Source of the DNA: JAHIYU01 sp964476155
GTDB lineage: Bacteria > Krumholzibacteriota > Krumholzibacteriia > LZORAL124-64-63
Assembly: GCA_964476155.1 (NCBI GenBank)
Contig: CAYYYS010000001.1
Location: 124,001-188,000, forward strand
Direction of reading: 5' to 3'
Length of the DNA stretch: 64,000 bases
In this document: one piece after another, positions 34,739 through 43,786 of the stretch
Layout: the number at the start of each line of letters is the position of its first letter
Numbering within the stretch: position 1 is the first letter of the stretch
Notes under the pieces: model-generated
Told to the model about the DNA's origin: nothing
Seen by the model: only the letters and a program-made list of their open reading frames with translations
The model's database searches: none
Position numbers and translations under genes: made by a program

Positions 34739-36391
34739 TCAGCCTATCCAACGTCTTACCGGATCAAGCCAGAACGTCGGGTCGAGCCACGTCCAACGCA
34801 AATCCGCGGGATGAAGTTCCCGATGCCGCCGTAATCGGGCCAGGGCCTGGCCGGTGCGCTCTTGCCGGTGCAAAAAGCAGATTCGATCCCGCAGCAATGA
34901 ATCGGGAGCGGCTTCCGGCAGGGCGGCCTCCCCTGTCTCGTCCACGGCAAGATAGGCCTGCATGATCAGGCCCGCGAGGGTCTCGGTCGTCACACCCCCG
35001 TCGACGAGTTCATCGAGCAGATGCAGGGTATCGAGCCACTTGCCCTCGATTGCCAGCGAGCGCGCATCCAGGAGTTTCCAGGCAGCCCTGTCCGTGTAGG
35101 CCCGTGGCAGGTCATCGTCTTGGAGCACCTGCCCCGTCGATAGTTTAAGCAGCGCCGACAGGTAGGCGTGCCGTTCGTCAATGATGGCGGGTTCGTCGCT
35201 GCGGGGCCAGCTCTCAAGGACCTTGCCCAGGCGATCCCAGCGTCCGCACCCGGCGTTATGGCAAGCCAGATAATAGTGGTAATCGGCATCGACGAACCAC
35301 TTGTCGGCCAGCGCCTCGAGGCGTTTGTGGGCATGTTCAGTGCAGCCGTCGAGATCGTCGCACGCGGCGCGCAGCAGTTCGGCGGTGGGGAACGTGGCTA
35401 ACAGATCACCCCACGATTGGAGTTGATTGCGGGCCTCGTCACGCCGTCCGGTCAACAGGGAGATGACCGCGCCCAGATAAGAGCAGAACAACGCCTCCCC
35501 CGGGTGTCCACCCACCGGGTCGGTGAGCTCGGACTGGATCTGGATCACCTCGCGCGCCTCGGCGAAACGGTGCTGATCCGCCAGGACCAGCGCCTTGAGG
35601 TGTGCCGCTGTACGGTAGCGCGGATTGAGAATCAGGGCCCGGCCCACCTGGTCCAGGGCATCGGAATTGCGTCCGGTCTGAAACAGGGCACCCGCCAGTT
35701 TCACGCGATAGTCGGGATAGGTGGGATTGGCCTCGCAGAGAGCTTCCAGCTTGGGAATGCCCTCTTCCCAGTCACCGCTGCGGCACAACTCGATGGCGGC
35801 CGTCACCTCTTCGTCATCGCGCTTCTCGGTGATGGCCTCGTTCAGAAGTGACGAGAGATCGGTGGGCAGGGTTTCGGGGGTGTAGGGGCCATCATCGGCC
35901 AGGTAGCGGATCAAGGCGTGCTCGACGCGACGTCCCGAAGCCAGCAGGGCGTTGAGGCTCTCGGCGGTCGCGGCCTTGTCACCGATCTCGCTGAGACACC
36001 CTGCCTCGAGCAGGCGGGCTTCCACGTAGTCGTTGTTGAAACGCAGGGCCTCACGGGCAGCCATCAGGGCCTCCTCCCGTGCGTTGGTGCTCGCCAGGGC
36101 GATCCCATGCCAGAAGTGGAGGTCGGGATACTTGGGCCAGCGCTCCGTCGCTTCCGCGAAACAGGTGACGGCGTTGTCGTCGCTACCCGTCTTCAGCAGG
36201 CGGCGGCCTTCCTTGACCAGGGATTGGCGCAGGTAGAAGTCCATGAGCGAGCCGGAGTCGGGTCCAGCGGAATCGAGGGCTGACCGCAACTTTACGATGG
36301 CCCGGGTAAAATCACCCTGCTCGAACAACGCCACGCCTTCGGCGAACCCGCTCTCGTCACGACTGTGGAAAATCTTGTCGAGAAGCGACAT
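34739..36391 (-). CDS. Cytoplasmic TPR-repeat protein coupled to ftsZ
   Basis: 550 residues, mostly helical with TPR-like repeats throughout: FAEGVALFEQGDFTRAIVKLRSAL near the N-terminus and YPDYRVKLAGALFQTGRNSDALDQVGRAL in the middle. No signal peptide. It starts 1 nt after the ftsZ stop (TGA-A-ATG), so it is translated from the ftsZ message. No specific family recognised. Its position suggests a scaffold or regulator tied to division, but this is inference. The following gene is another TPR protein, exported. Confidence 0.8.
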   Translation of the reverse strand: MSLLDKIFHSRDESGFAEGVALFEQGDFTRAIVKLRSALDSAGPDSGSLMDFYLRQSLVKEGRRLLKTGSDDNAVTCFAEATERWPKYPDLHFWHGIALASTNAREEALMAAREALRFNNDYVEARLLEAGCLSEIGDKAATAESLNALLASGRRVEHALIRYLADDGPYTPETLPTDLSSLLNEAITEKRDDEEVTAAIELCRSGDWEEGIPKLEALCEANPTYPDYRVKLAGALFQTGRNSDALDQVGRALILNPRYRTAAHLKALVLADQHRFAEAREVIQIQSELTDPVGGHPGEALFCSYLGAVISLLTGRRDEARNQLQSWGDLLATFPTAELLRAACDDLDGCTEHAHKRLEALADKWFVDADYHYYLACHNAGCGRWDRLGKVLESWPRSDEPAIIDERHAYLSALLKLSTGQVLQDDDLPRAYTDRAAWKLLDARSLAIEGKWLDTLHLLDELVDGGVTTETLAGLIMQAYLAVDETGEAALPEAAPDSLLRDRICFLHRQERTGQALARLRRHRELHPADLRWTWLDPTFWLDPVRRWIG

Positions 36392-36392
36392 T

Positions 36393-37808
36393 TCAATCCA
36401 TGTATTTGCGTGTGTAGGCCGGTTCCGAGAGATCGCGCATGAGGCTGTCGCTCATGAAGGACTCACGGCTCGAAACACTTCGCGGCTGCATGACGTCTGC
36501 CGGCACGCTCGCGGGTTGCTCCGGTGCTTCCGGCGAAAATTTTACCGCGGCGAATATGGGCGCGTCCTCGACGCCCCCCTGGGCGATCGGTTCGGGTTGA
36601 AGCGAGGGATGGGGATCCGGCTCGGCAAACGTGAAGCGCTGGGAGGTTGTCGAGGACGGCAGCGCCTGGGTGACCGGCGACGCATCGTAGTCGGGCGCAT
36701 CTTCCCCGGGTGTTTCGGTCTGGGACGCGACGACGTGCAGGGGCGTTTCGGCGCCCGCGACCGCGGCCATGGCCCGGGGGGCGGGTACCGGCTCCGGCAC
36801 GGGACGCGGCACGGTCCGGACACGGGGCTGGGGCACGGGCTGGTAAGTTTCGGAGCCGTCGAACCCCGTGGCGATAACGGTGACCTGCAAGGTGTCCGCA
36901 AGGTCCGGGTCGGTGCCGTACCCGAAGATGATGTGGGCCTGATCGCCCGCGGCCTCCTGGACCAGCGACATGACCGTATTGGTCTCCTGCAGCCCGACCT
37001 CACCGCTGGTGAGATTGACGAGCACACCCTTGGCCCCGGCGATGTCCACATCCTCGAGCAACGGCGAACTGATGGCCTTGCGCGCCGCGGCCTCGGCCCG
37101 ATCGTCACCGGACGCCTTGCCGGTGCCCATGAGCGCGACGCCCATGCCGGCCATCACCGAGCGCACGTCGGCAAAGTCCAGGTTGACCTGGTGGGGCTTC
37201 ATGATGATGTCGTGAATGCCGCGCGTGGCCTCGTAGAGCACGTTGTCGGCGAAGCCGAAGGCCTCGGTCATGGACGTGCCGTCGGGGACCACCTGGAGCA
37301 GGCGTTCGTTGGGAATGACGATGAGGGTGTCGACACATTCGCGCAGTTCGGCCAGGCCAGCCTCGGCCTGCTGTTGGCGAATGCGTCCCTCGAAGCGGAA
37401 GGGCTTGGTGACGATGCCCACCGTCAGGGCGCCCTGTTCCCGAGCCAGGCGCGCCACGACGGGCGCCGCGCCGGTGCCGGTGCCGCCGCCCATGCCGGCG
37501 GTCACGAAGACCATATCGCTGCCCTCAAGCGCGTCGGCGATGGTATCGAGATCTTCGTCGACGGCCTGGCGACCCATTTGTGGATCACCGCCCGAGCCGA
37601 GTCCTCGCGTGGCGAGCTCGCCTATCTGCAGGATCTGATCGGCCCTGGACAGGTGCAAAGCCTGAAGATCGGTGTTGACGGCGACGAAATCCACGCCGCC
37701 CAGTCCCGCCTCGATCATGCGGTTGATGGCGTTACCACCCGCACCGCCGACGCCGGCGACTCGAATACGGGCCAATTTCTCGGTGGGTTCAACGAGTTCA
37801 AACATCAT
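36393..37808 (-). CDS. ftsZ: Cell division protein FtsZ
   Basis: 471 residues. FtsZ is the tubulin-like GTPase that forms the division ring. Signatures: GVGGAGGNAINRM near residue 20, the GTP-binding GMGGGTGTGAAPVVARLAREQG around residue 105, and the DFADVRSVM T7-region segment. Residues after about 320 form a long Pro/Glu/Thr-rich linker (PVPQPRVRTVPRPVPEP), ending in a conserved-looking C-terminal peptide (EPAYTRKYMD) that binds FtsA. The start is taken at the first of two adjacent ATGs (37808), 6 nt after GGAGAGGG; a longer frame has no ribosome site. Linker length is above average. Confidence 0.97.
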   Translation of the reverse strand: MMFELVEPTEKLARIRVAGVGGAGGNAINRMIEAGLGGVDFVAVNTDLQALHLSRADQILQIGELATRGLGSGGDPQMGRQAVDEDLDTIADALEGSDMVFVTAGMGGGTGTGAAPVVARLAREQGALTVGIVTKPFRFEGRIRQQQAEAGLAELRECVDTLIVIPNERLLQVVPDGTSMTEAFGFADNVLYEATRGIHDIIMKPHQVNLDFADVRSVMAGMGVALMGTGKASGDDRAEAAARKAISSPLLEDVDIAGAKGVLVNLTSGEVGLQETNTVMSLVQEAAGDQAHIIFGYGTDPDLADTLQVTVIATGFDGSETYQPVPQPRVRTVPRPVPEPVPAPRAMAAVAGAETPLHVVASQTETPGEDAPDYDASPVTQALPSSTTSQRFTFAEPDPHPSLQPEPIAQGGVEDAPIFAAVKFSPEAPEQPASVPADVMQPRSVSSRESFMSDSLMRDLSEPAYTRKYMD

Positions 37809-37895
37809 GACTAACCCTCTCCTCCATGATCGGGTTGTGCCCATGATTGGGTGTGCCACAGGTAGGGCACTGCAGATTGTCCAGACCAACTTTTA

Positions 37896-37911
37896 ACACA
37901 TCATGATGTGT
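37896..37911. promoter_or_regulatory. 16-bp perfect palindrome upstream of ftsZ
   Basis: ACACATCATGATGTGT, 85 nt upstream of the ftsZ start in the ftsA-ftsZ gap. It looks like an operator for a dimeric regulator. It lies between TTGGAC and TTAAAA (17-nt spacing), a poor promoter match. An ATCATGG direct repeat follows nearer to ftsZ. Confidence 0.4.
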
Positions 37912-37945
37912 GCGTCCAAGTCTTTTTACACCGTATCTGGTGTTT

Positions 37946-39181
37946 TCAACGCCGCCGGAAGATGGAGTCGAAAATGCCCTTCACGCCACCGGCTCCTTTT
38001 TTGTTATCTTCTTCTATGGCAACGGGTTCATCGGCACCCAGCGCCCAGTAGGCCAGACCCACGGCCGTAGCCCATTGCCCGTCGGGCAGTTGGCGTCCGC
38101 TCGTCAAACCGGCCGGTGCGAAGCGGACCTCCGCCGGCAGACCGAGGACTTCTTCGCACAAGTCGGCGGTCCCCTCACAACGCGACCCGCCGCCGGTGAT
38201 CACGACGCCCCGCAACAGGAGACTGGGCTCGAAGGCAGCGCCCATATCCTTGCTGACAAGTCGGAAGATTTCCTCGAGACGCGGCTCGAGAATCGCGGCG
38301 ATCAGCCCCGGTGACACGTCGACGTCGTCTTCCTCGAAGAGTACGTCCGTGTCCACTTCGTCGTGAGCCAGATTGCGCAGGACGACACCGTCGTCGCGCT
38401 TGATGGCCTCGGCCGCGAGCTGCCCGACCCGCAGGCCGTGCGCCAGGTCGCTGGTCATATGCGTACCACCCCAGGGCACCATGCCGCTACCGGCGATTCG
38501 ACCGGATCGGTAGATGACCCACTGGGTCATGTGTCCCCCGATGTCGATCAGCACGACGCCCTGTTCCTGCTCTTCCGTGGTGAGCAGGGCCTGCGCCGCG
38601 GCCAGCACGTCAATACGCCAACCCGCGGCGTGGTAGCCCGCGCGGTCTATGGCGTTCTCGATGCTGTTCTGCACGCTGCGCGAGCCGGTGATCAGGTAGG
38701 CGTTGACCTCGAGCATGCTGCCGGGACGATCCAACGGGTCGATGATGCCGCGGATCCCGTCCACGCTGTACTCCACCGGGTTGGTCGCCAGGATCGCGTG
38801 GTCGAACGGGATGGCGATGCTGTTGGCGCGCTCGATGACCGCGGTGATGTCCTCGTCCGACACGTTGCGCCGGCCCGTTCCGATCTGATGCTGCCCACGC
38901 GCCCAGACCGATCGCAGATGCGATCCGGAGATCCCGTAGCAGAAGCCGGAAATGTCCACATTGGCGTCGCTCTCGGCCATGCGCACGGCCCGCGCCAAGG
39001 CCCGGGTACCCGAGGCGATGTCCACGAAATCCCCGTCGCGGAACCCGGCGGCGTCGGCCTGGCCCGTGCCCAGCGCCTGGAGACCGTCCGGTCCGGCCGG
39101 CGCGGCCACGATGGTGCGGAATTCGGTGGTGCCCAGATCACAGGCCACTATCAGCTGATCGTATTCCATTCTTTCATCCAT
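37946..39181 (-). CDS. ftsA: Cell division protein FtsA
   Basis: 411 residues, actin-like ATPase that anchors FtsZ to the membrane. N-terminal phosphate-1 motif ACDLGTTEFRTIVA; phosphate-2/adenosine regions VVLIDIGGHMTQWVIYRSG and VVITGGGSRCEGTADL. The C-terminus GIFDSIFRRR is the amphipathic membrane-targeting helix. The start is ATG 39181, with weak Shine-Dalgarno (ACACGGG); another in-frame ATG is four codons on. It follows ftsQ across a 108-nt gap with two hairpins, then a 137-nt gap to ftsZ. Confidence 0.95.
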   Translation of the reverse strand: MDERMEYDQLIVACDLGTTEFRTIVAAPAGPDGLQALGTGQADAAGFRDGDFVDIASGTRALARAVRMAESDANVDISGFCYGISGSHLRSVWARGQHQIGTGRRNVSDEDITAVIERANSIAIPFDHAILATNPVEYSVDGIRGIIDPLDRPGSMLEVNAYLITGSRSVQNSIENAIDRAGYHAAGWRIDVLAAAQALLTTEEQEQGVVLIDIGGHMTQWVIYRSGRIAGSGMVPWGGTHMTSDLAHGLRVGQLAAEAIKRDDGVVLRNLAHDEVDTDVLFEEDDVDVSPGLIAAILEPRLEEIFRLVSKDMGAAFEPSLLLRGVVITGGGSRCEGTADLCEEVLGLPAEVRFAPAGLTSGRQLPDGQWATAVGLAYWALGADEPVAIEEDNKKGAGGVKGIFDSIFRRR

Positions 39182-39223
39182 CCCGTGTTCGCCCGTTGGT
39201 TTCCCTGTGCTGGACTGGCGTAT

Positions 39224-39245
39224 CAGCCGCGCGAAGCGTCGGCTG
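39224..39245 (-). other. Hairpin between ftsQ and ftsA
   Basis: Read on the minus strand: CAGCCG-A-CGC, TTC loop, GCG-CGGCTG; a stem of 9 bp with one bulged base. It follows the larger hairpin at 39255-39291 and has no T-run. May affect mRNA stability. Confidence 0.5.
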
Positions 39246-39254
39246 CATACGACA

Positions 39255-39291
39255 GATTCTTGACAGGCGCGCAAGCGCGCTGTCAAGAATC
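39255..39291 (-). other. Long hairpin at the end of ftsQ
   Basis: GATTCTTGACAG (outer 12-bp arm) plus five further G/C pairs with one bulge; a 2-nt apical loop. It overlaps the ftsQ stop. No T-run follows, so it is a candidate attenuator, processing site or RNA stabiliser rather than a clear terminator. Confidence 0.6.
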
Positions 39292-40087
39292 ATGTCGATT
39301 CTGCGGTGTACACCTTGCGCGCGAAGCGTAGATCGATCTCCGCGTCTGCGGGCAGTCGGTCGGCTACCCCCAGGTAGCGCATCAAGCGGATCGCGAACTC
39401 CTCACGGCCCACCACGAGACGACGCTGGTTGCCGGCCAGGAGCACGGCAAATCCGCGTTGCTCGCGAATAATGAAGTCCACTTCGGTCTCGGTCTCCAGG
39501 CCCGTCTCGCGAATGGCGTCGAGTAGATCCAGGATGCGTGCGATCTCGGCGGCGTCCAGCGGCGCCGCGCCGTCGTCTGCCACGAGCACGGGCAGATCGG
39601 GTGCGGGCAAATGCCGCGGCAAGGGCAGCAGGTCACCGCTGCACACCAGGGCTCGGCCGCCGTCATCCTCGGGCAGCAGCAGCAGCGGACGCCATTCCCA
39701 CAGATTGACCTGCAGGGTCGACGGCAACTTGCGCACGATCTCCGCGCGCCGCACCCAGGTCAACGACTCGATCTCCCGCGTCAGGGAGTCGCCGTCGAAG
39801 GTCCAGATATTCAGGTGCCGGTCCAGCCAGCCGCGCAACCGGTCGTCCAGTTCGGCCTTGCGCGTGAAGCGATAGCGGCTCGACTCCACCGTGTCGATCT
39901 CGAAACGCGGCGACGTGGTCAACATCCAGACACCGGCCGCCAGTCCGATCGCCGCGACGACGGCCAGTCTGGCCACGAGCCAGCGACGGCGGTCACCGCC
40001 ACCGGCGCCGCGACGGTGCGCCATGGTGCTGGGACGCACACCGGCCCGACCGGGGACCACACTCGCGCTTAGACGCCGGCTGTTCAA
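39290..40087 (-). CDS. ftsQ: Cell division protein FtsQ/DivIB-like
   Basis: 265 residues from the chosen start. A short basic cytoplasmic tail, one transmembrane helix (WLVARLAVVAAIGLAAGVWML), and a periplasmic POTRA domain beginning at FEIDTVESSRYRF; then the FtsQ beta domain. FtsQ links FtsL/FtsB to the divisome. I place the start at TTG 40087, 2 nt beyond the murC stop and 8 nt after GGGAG; an ATG at 40024 lacks a ribosome site. No ddl separates it from murC. Confidence 0.85.
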   Translation of the reverse strand: MNSRRLSASVVPGRAGVRPSTMAHRRGAGGGDRRRWLVARLAVVAAIGLAAGVWMLTTSPRFEIDTVESSRYRFTRKAELDDRLRGWLDRHLNIWTFDGDSLTREIESLTWVRRAEIVRKLPSTLQVNLWEWRPLLLLPEDDGGRALVCSGDLLPLPRHLPAPDLPVLVADDGAAPLDAAEIARILDLLDAIRETGLETETEVDFIIREQRGFAVLLAGNQRRLVVGREEFAIRLMRYLGVADRLPADAEIDLRFARKVYTAEST

Positions 40088-40088
40088 G

Positions 40089-41462
40089 CTAGGGGCTCCC
40101 GTCCAGATGAGCACAGACGTCCCCGACACGACGGCCGATATCGCCCGCACCGAGCGTCAACAGCAGGTCGCCCTCGGCCACGACCGCGTCAAGCCAGACG
40201 TCGATGGCCGATATGTCCTCGAGTACCGTTACGTCCGTAAGTCCCTTGCGCGCCATGGCCGCGGCGATCAGGCCGCTGTCGACGCCCGTGATGGGCGCTT
40301 CGCCGGCCGCGTAGACCGGCAACAGCCCGACCCGGTCCGCCCCCGCCAGGGCATCGGCGAACTGCTCGCAGAAGTGCTGTGTCCGGCTGTAGCGATGGGG
40401 CTGGAAGAGCACCGACACGGGACGGCCGGAGACGAGAGCCACCTGCATCGTGGCAGCCACTTCCGTGGGGTGGTGGCCGTAGTCGTCGATCACGTGGACG
40501 CCGCCGTGCTCGCCATGATCCTCGTAGCGCCGACCCACGCCGGCAAAACCCGCCAGGGCCCGGGCGATCTGTCCGAAGGGAACGCCCAGTTCCATACCCA
40601 CCGCCACGGCGGCCAGGGCGTTGTTCAGATTGTGGCGTCCCGCCAATTGCAAATCGAGTCGACCCAGTTCGCGATTACCGGTATAGACCACGGCCGACGC
40701 GGCGCCCTCGTCCTCGGGCTCGGCCCTCAACTCGGCTTCGGGTCCCAACCCGTAGGTTAGGATCTTACGATCCAGGGTCGGAATCAGGGCACGCACCTCG
40801 GGGTCGTCCGCGCAGAGAACGCAGGCGCCGTAGAAGGGCACCTTGGCCAGGAAGGCGCGGAAGGCGGCGCGCAGGGCGTCCATGTCCGGATAGAAATCGA
40901 TATGCTCCAGATCCATGTTGGTGACCACGGCGATCGCCGGCACCAGCTGCAGGAAGGAGCCGTCGCTCTCGTCGGCTTCGGCCACCAGGTATTCGCCCCG
41001 GCCCAGGATGGCGTTGGCGCCCGTGGTCAGGGCCCGCCCGCCCACCAACACCGTGGGATCGAGTCCGCCCGCCGCCAGGACCTCGGCGACCAGCGAGGTG
41101 GTCGTGGTCTTGCCATGGGAGCCGGCCACGGCGATGCCGTACTTGAGCCGCATCAACTCGGCGAGCATCTCCGCGCGCCGGATGACGGGAATGCCGCCAC
41201 GGCGCGACGCCACCAGCTCGGGATTGGCCTCGGTCACGGCCGAAGAGTAGACCACTACGTCCGCACCGCCCACCTGATCTTCGGCGTGTCCGATGTGAAC
41301 GACGGCGCCGCGCTTGCGAAGGCGCTCGGTCGCGGCCGACTCGTGCAGGTCGCTGCCGCTGACGCGAAAGCCCAGGTTGAGCAGGATCTCCGCGATGCCG
41401 CTCATGCCGATGCCGCCGATGGCGACCAGATGGATGTGACGCGTGTTACGGAACAAGGTCAT
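40089..41462 (-). CDS. murC: UDP-N-acetylmuramate--L-alanine ligase
   Basis: 457 residues. MurC adds L-Ala to UDP-MurNAc in the cytoplasm. The N-terminal Rossmann motif is VAIGGIGMSGIAEIL, the ATP loop is GSHGKTTTTSLVAEVL (about 106-121), and the central/C-terminal Mur-ligase motifs include YGHHPTEVAAT. Its ATG overlaps the end of murG by 17 nt. Usual length. In other dcw clusters murB follows; here ftsQ follows directly. Confidence 0.97.
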   Translation of the reverse strand: MTLFRNTRHIHLVAIGGIGMSGIAEILLNLGFRVSGSDLHESAATERLRKRGAVVHIGHAEDQVGGADVVVYSSAVTEANPELVASRRGGIPVIRRAEMLAELMRLKYGIAVAGSHGKTTTTSLVAEVLAAGGLDPTVLVGGRALTTGANAILGRGEYLVAEADESDGSFLQLVPAIAVVTNMDLEHIDFYPDMDALRAAFRAFLAKVPFYGACVLCADDPEVRALIPTLDRKILTYGLGPEAELRAEPEDEGAASAVVYTGNRELGRLDLQLAGRHNLNNALAAVAVGMELGVPFGQIARALAGFAGVGRRYEDHGEHGGVHVIDDYGHHPTEVAATMQVALVSGRPVSVLFQPHRYSRTQHFCEQFADALAGADRVGLLPVYAAGEAPITGVDSGLIAAAMARKGLTDVTVLEDISAIDVWLDAVVAEGDLLLTLGAGDIGRRVGDVCAHLDGSP

Positions 41463-42606
41463 CTCCCGGTTCGGGCAAGCGCCCGGTGAGCCGCATCAGG
41501 TCCGATGCGATTACCATGGCCGCGTCGGGACGGGCCAGGACCCGGCTGGCGGCCGCCATCGTCTCCAGCCGTCCGGACTCCCGGCGCAACTGCGAGACTA
41601 CCGCGGACAGGGCCTCCCCATCACAGAGTTCGTCCAGCAACAAAAAGGCGGCGCCGGCGTCCTCGCGGGCCTTGGCGTTGCGTAGCTGGTGATTGTCCGT
41701 CGCGTACGGGAAGGGCACCAGCACGGACGGCTTGCCGGCCGCCGCCAGTTCGGCCAGGGTCATGGCCCCCGCCCGGCTCACCACCAGATCCGCCCAGCCC
41801 AAAGCCGCCGGCATGTCGTCGATATAAGGCGTAACGTCGACATGATCGGCAGCGGCGTAAGCCTCCCGCACCGTTTCGAAGTCGTCCACGCCGGTCTGCA
41901 GCCGGATGTGGACATCGGCCGGCGTTTGCCAAGCCGATGCGGCGTCGGTGGCGGCCCGGTTCAGGGTTTTCGCACCCCGGCTGCCCCCGAAGAGCAGCAG
42001 ATGGAAAGGCCGGTCAGCCTGCGCAACGGTCGGGTTGCCACCGTCGAGCGATTCCAGAAAGGCGGCGCGCACGGGGTTGCCCGTATCGAGACATCGATCC
42101 GCCCGGAAAAATCCGGTCGCTTCCGTAAAACCCAGATAAATGCGCCTGGCCCAGCGTCCGAGCAGACGATTCGTACTGCCGGGAACGGCGTTCTGTTCCT
42201 GCAGAACCAGAGGGACGCCCAGCACGCGCGCCGCCGCCGCCACGGGCAGGCTCACATATCCCCCGGTGCCCAGCACGACATGTGGACCAAAGCGTCGGAT
42301 GATGCCCAGGCTCGTAAAAAAGCCCCGCACGAGATTGGCCACGAAGCACAGCCGCGCTCCCAGGCCCAGCCCGCGAAAACCCGATGCCGCCAAAAACACG
42401 ATATCGAATCCGGACGCCGGCACCAGATGGGCCTCGATGCCCTGGCGCGTCCCCGCGAAGAGTATCCGGGCCCCGGGTTCCAGGCGCTGTACGGCTTCGG
42501 CCACGGCCAGCCCGGGGTAGACGTGTCCGCCGGTGCCGCCGCCGGTGATCAGCAGACGCAACGATCCGTCACCCGGTTCGGGACGCGTGTGCCGGACCGA
42601 CGTCAA
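41446..42606 (-). CDS. murG: Lipid II synthase MurG
   Basis: 386 residues. MurG transfers GlcNAc to lipid I at the inner membrane face. Signatures are LLITGGGTGGHVYPGLAVAEA near the N-terminus, VLGTGGYVSLPVAAAA (about 110-125), QEQNAVPGSTNRLLG, and the C-terminal donor-site SRAGAMTLAELAAAGKPSVLVPFPYA with the acidic Glu. Start TTG 42606 with GGAGG 7 nt upstream. The gene overlaps murC. Confidence 0.97.
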   Translation of the reverse strand: MTSVRHTRPEPGDGSLRLLITGGGTGGHVYPGLAVAEAVQRLEPGARILFAGTRQGIEAHLVPASGFDIVFLAASGFRGLGLGARLCFVANLVRGFFTSLGIIRRFGPHVVLGTGGYVSLPVAAAARVLGVPLVLQEQNAVPGSTNRLLGRWARRIYLGFTEATGFFRADRCLDTGNPVRAAFLESLDGGNPTVAQADRPFHLLLFGGSRGAKTLNRAATDAASAWQTPADVHIRLQTGVDDFETVREAYAAADHVDVTPYIDDMPAALGWADLVVSRAGAMTLAELAAAGKPSVLVPFPYATDNHQLRNAKAREDAGAAFLLLDELCDGEALSAVVSQLRRESGRLETMAAASRVLARPDAAMVIASDLMRLTGRLPEPGDDLVP

Positions 42607-42625
42607 GACTTCACCTCCGGTGGTG

Positions 42626-43786
42626 TTAACCCGTGATTCGTGTGACCCGCTTGCGCAGGGCCCGCAGTTCGCGTCCCTGACGATCGATGCTCAGGAGGAT
42701 GCCGACGGCGGCCAGGTTGGTGATCATCGCCGAGCCGCCGTAGCTGACGAAAGGCAACGGCAGTCCCATGACCGGCAACAGGGCGGTGACCATCCCGATA
42801 TTGATGGCCGCGTAGACGACGATCATCGTGGTGAGTCCGGCGGCCAACTGGCTGCCGAAATCGTCCCCGACGGTCCGGGCGATGTTATACCCCCGCCACG
42901 CGAAAAGCACAAACAGAAAGAGCATGAACAGGCAACCGATCAGCCCCAGCTCCTCGCCCATGACCGAAAAGATGAAATCGGTGTGCGGATCCGGCAGGAA
43001 GGAAAAACGCTGGTGACTGCCCCCGAAACCCGCGCCGTGCCACCCCCCTGCGCCCAGACCAATAAGTGATTGCGTGACCTGATACTCGGCGTCACCTCCG
43101 TTCAGGGCGAGCCACCAGGCGTCGATGCGATTACCGATCTTGTCGCTGAGGAAGTAGCCGGGAACGGCCAGGACCACGGCAGCGCCACTGAGAACAGCCA
43201 ACAGCCGACCCGACAACCCCGCCACGAACAGCATGAGGATGGTGATGAACACGAGCACGGCCGCGTTGCCGAAGTTGGGCTGCTTGACGAGCATGATCAC
43301 GGCGACCAACGGAACCAGCAGCGTGATCAGAAGCCGGTTGCGATCGCGCATTACCCGATCGAACCCCCCGGCGCAACGCTGGGCCAAAAAGACCACCAGG
43401 ACGACCTTGAGCAACTCGACGGGCTGTACGGCCATGAACGGCAGATTCAGCCACCGACTGGCGCCGGCGCGGGTGATCACCAGACTGGTGCCCCGGAAGA
43501 TCAGCGTCATCGAAACCAGGACCAGGGCCAGGACCACCAGCGGCAGGACCACGCGACGCCGGCGCAGGATCTTGTAGTCGCGTCCGGCGAGAAAGACCAT
43601 GACGGCGAGACCGATCGCCAGTCGGACCACGTGGTGCACCAGGTAATGGGTGCTCGACGCCATGCGGAACGAGCCCGCGTTGTAGACCATCACCACGCCC
43701 AGGATCGCCAGCACCAGCACCGACAACAGCAACCAGCCGTCGTACTGCTCGAACCAACTCAGAAAATCGCGTGCCCGACGGTTCAT
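42626..43786 (-). CDS. ftsW: Peptidoglycan polymerase FtsW (SEDS)
   Basis: 386 residues, about ten membrane helices. SEDS polymerase acting with FtsI at the septum. Family stretches are GASRWLNLPFMAVQPVELLKV (central) and the C-terminal LPVMGLPLPFVSYGGSAMITN. The ATG overlaps the murD stop as ATGA. It could in principle be RodA, but the dcw position identifies FtsW. Confidence 0.95.
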   Translation of the reverse strand: MNRRARDFLSWFEQYDGWLLLSVLVLAILGVVMVYNAGSFRMASSTHYLVHHVVRLAIGLAVMVFLAGRDYKILRRRRVVLPLVVLALVLVSMTLIFRGTSLVITRAGASRWLNLPFMAVQPVELLKVVLVVFLAQRCAGGFDRVMRDRNRLLITLLVPLVAVIMLVKQPNFGNAAVLVFITILMLFVAGLSGRLLAVLSGAAVVLAVPGYFLSDKIGNRIDAWWLALNGGDAEYQVTQSLIGLGAGGWHGAGFGGSHQRFSFLPDPHTDFIFSVMGEELGLIGCLFMLFLFVLFAWRGYNIARTVGDDFGSQLAAGLTTMIVVYAAINIGMVTALLPVMGLPLPFVSYGGSAMITNLAAVGILLSIDRQGRELRALRKRVTRITG

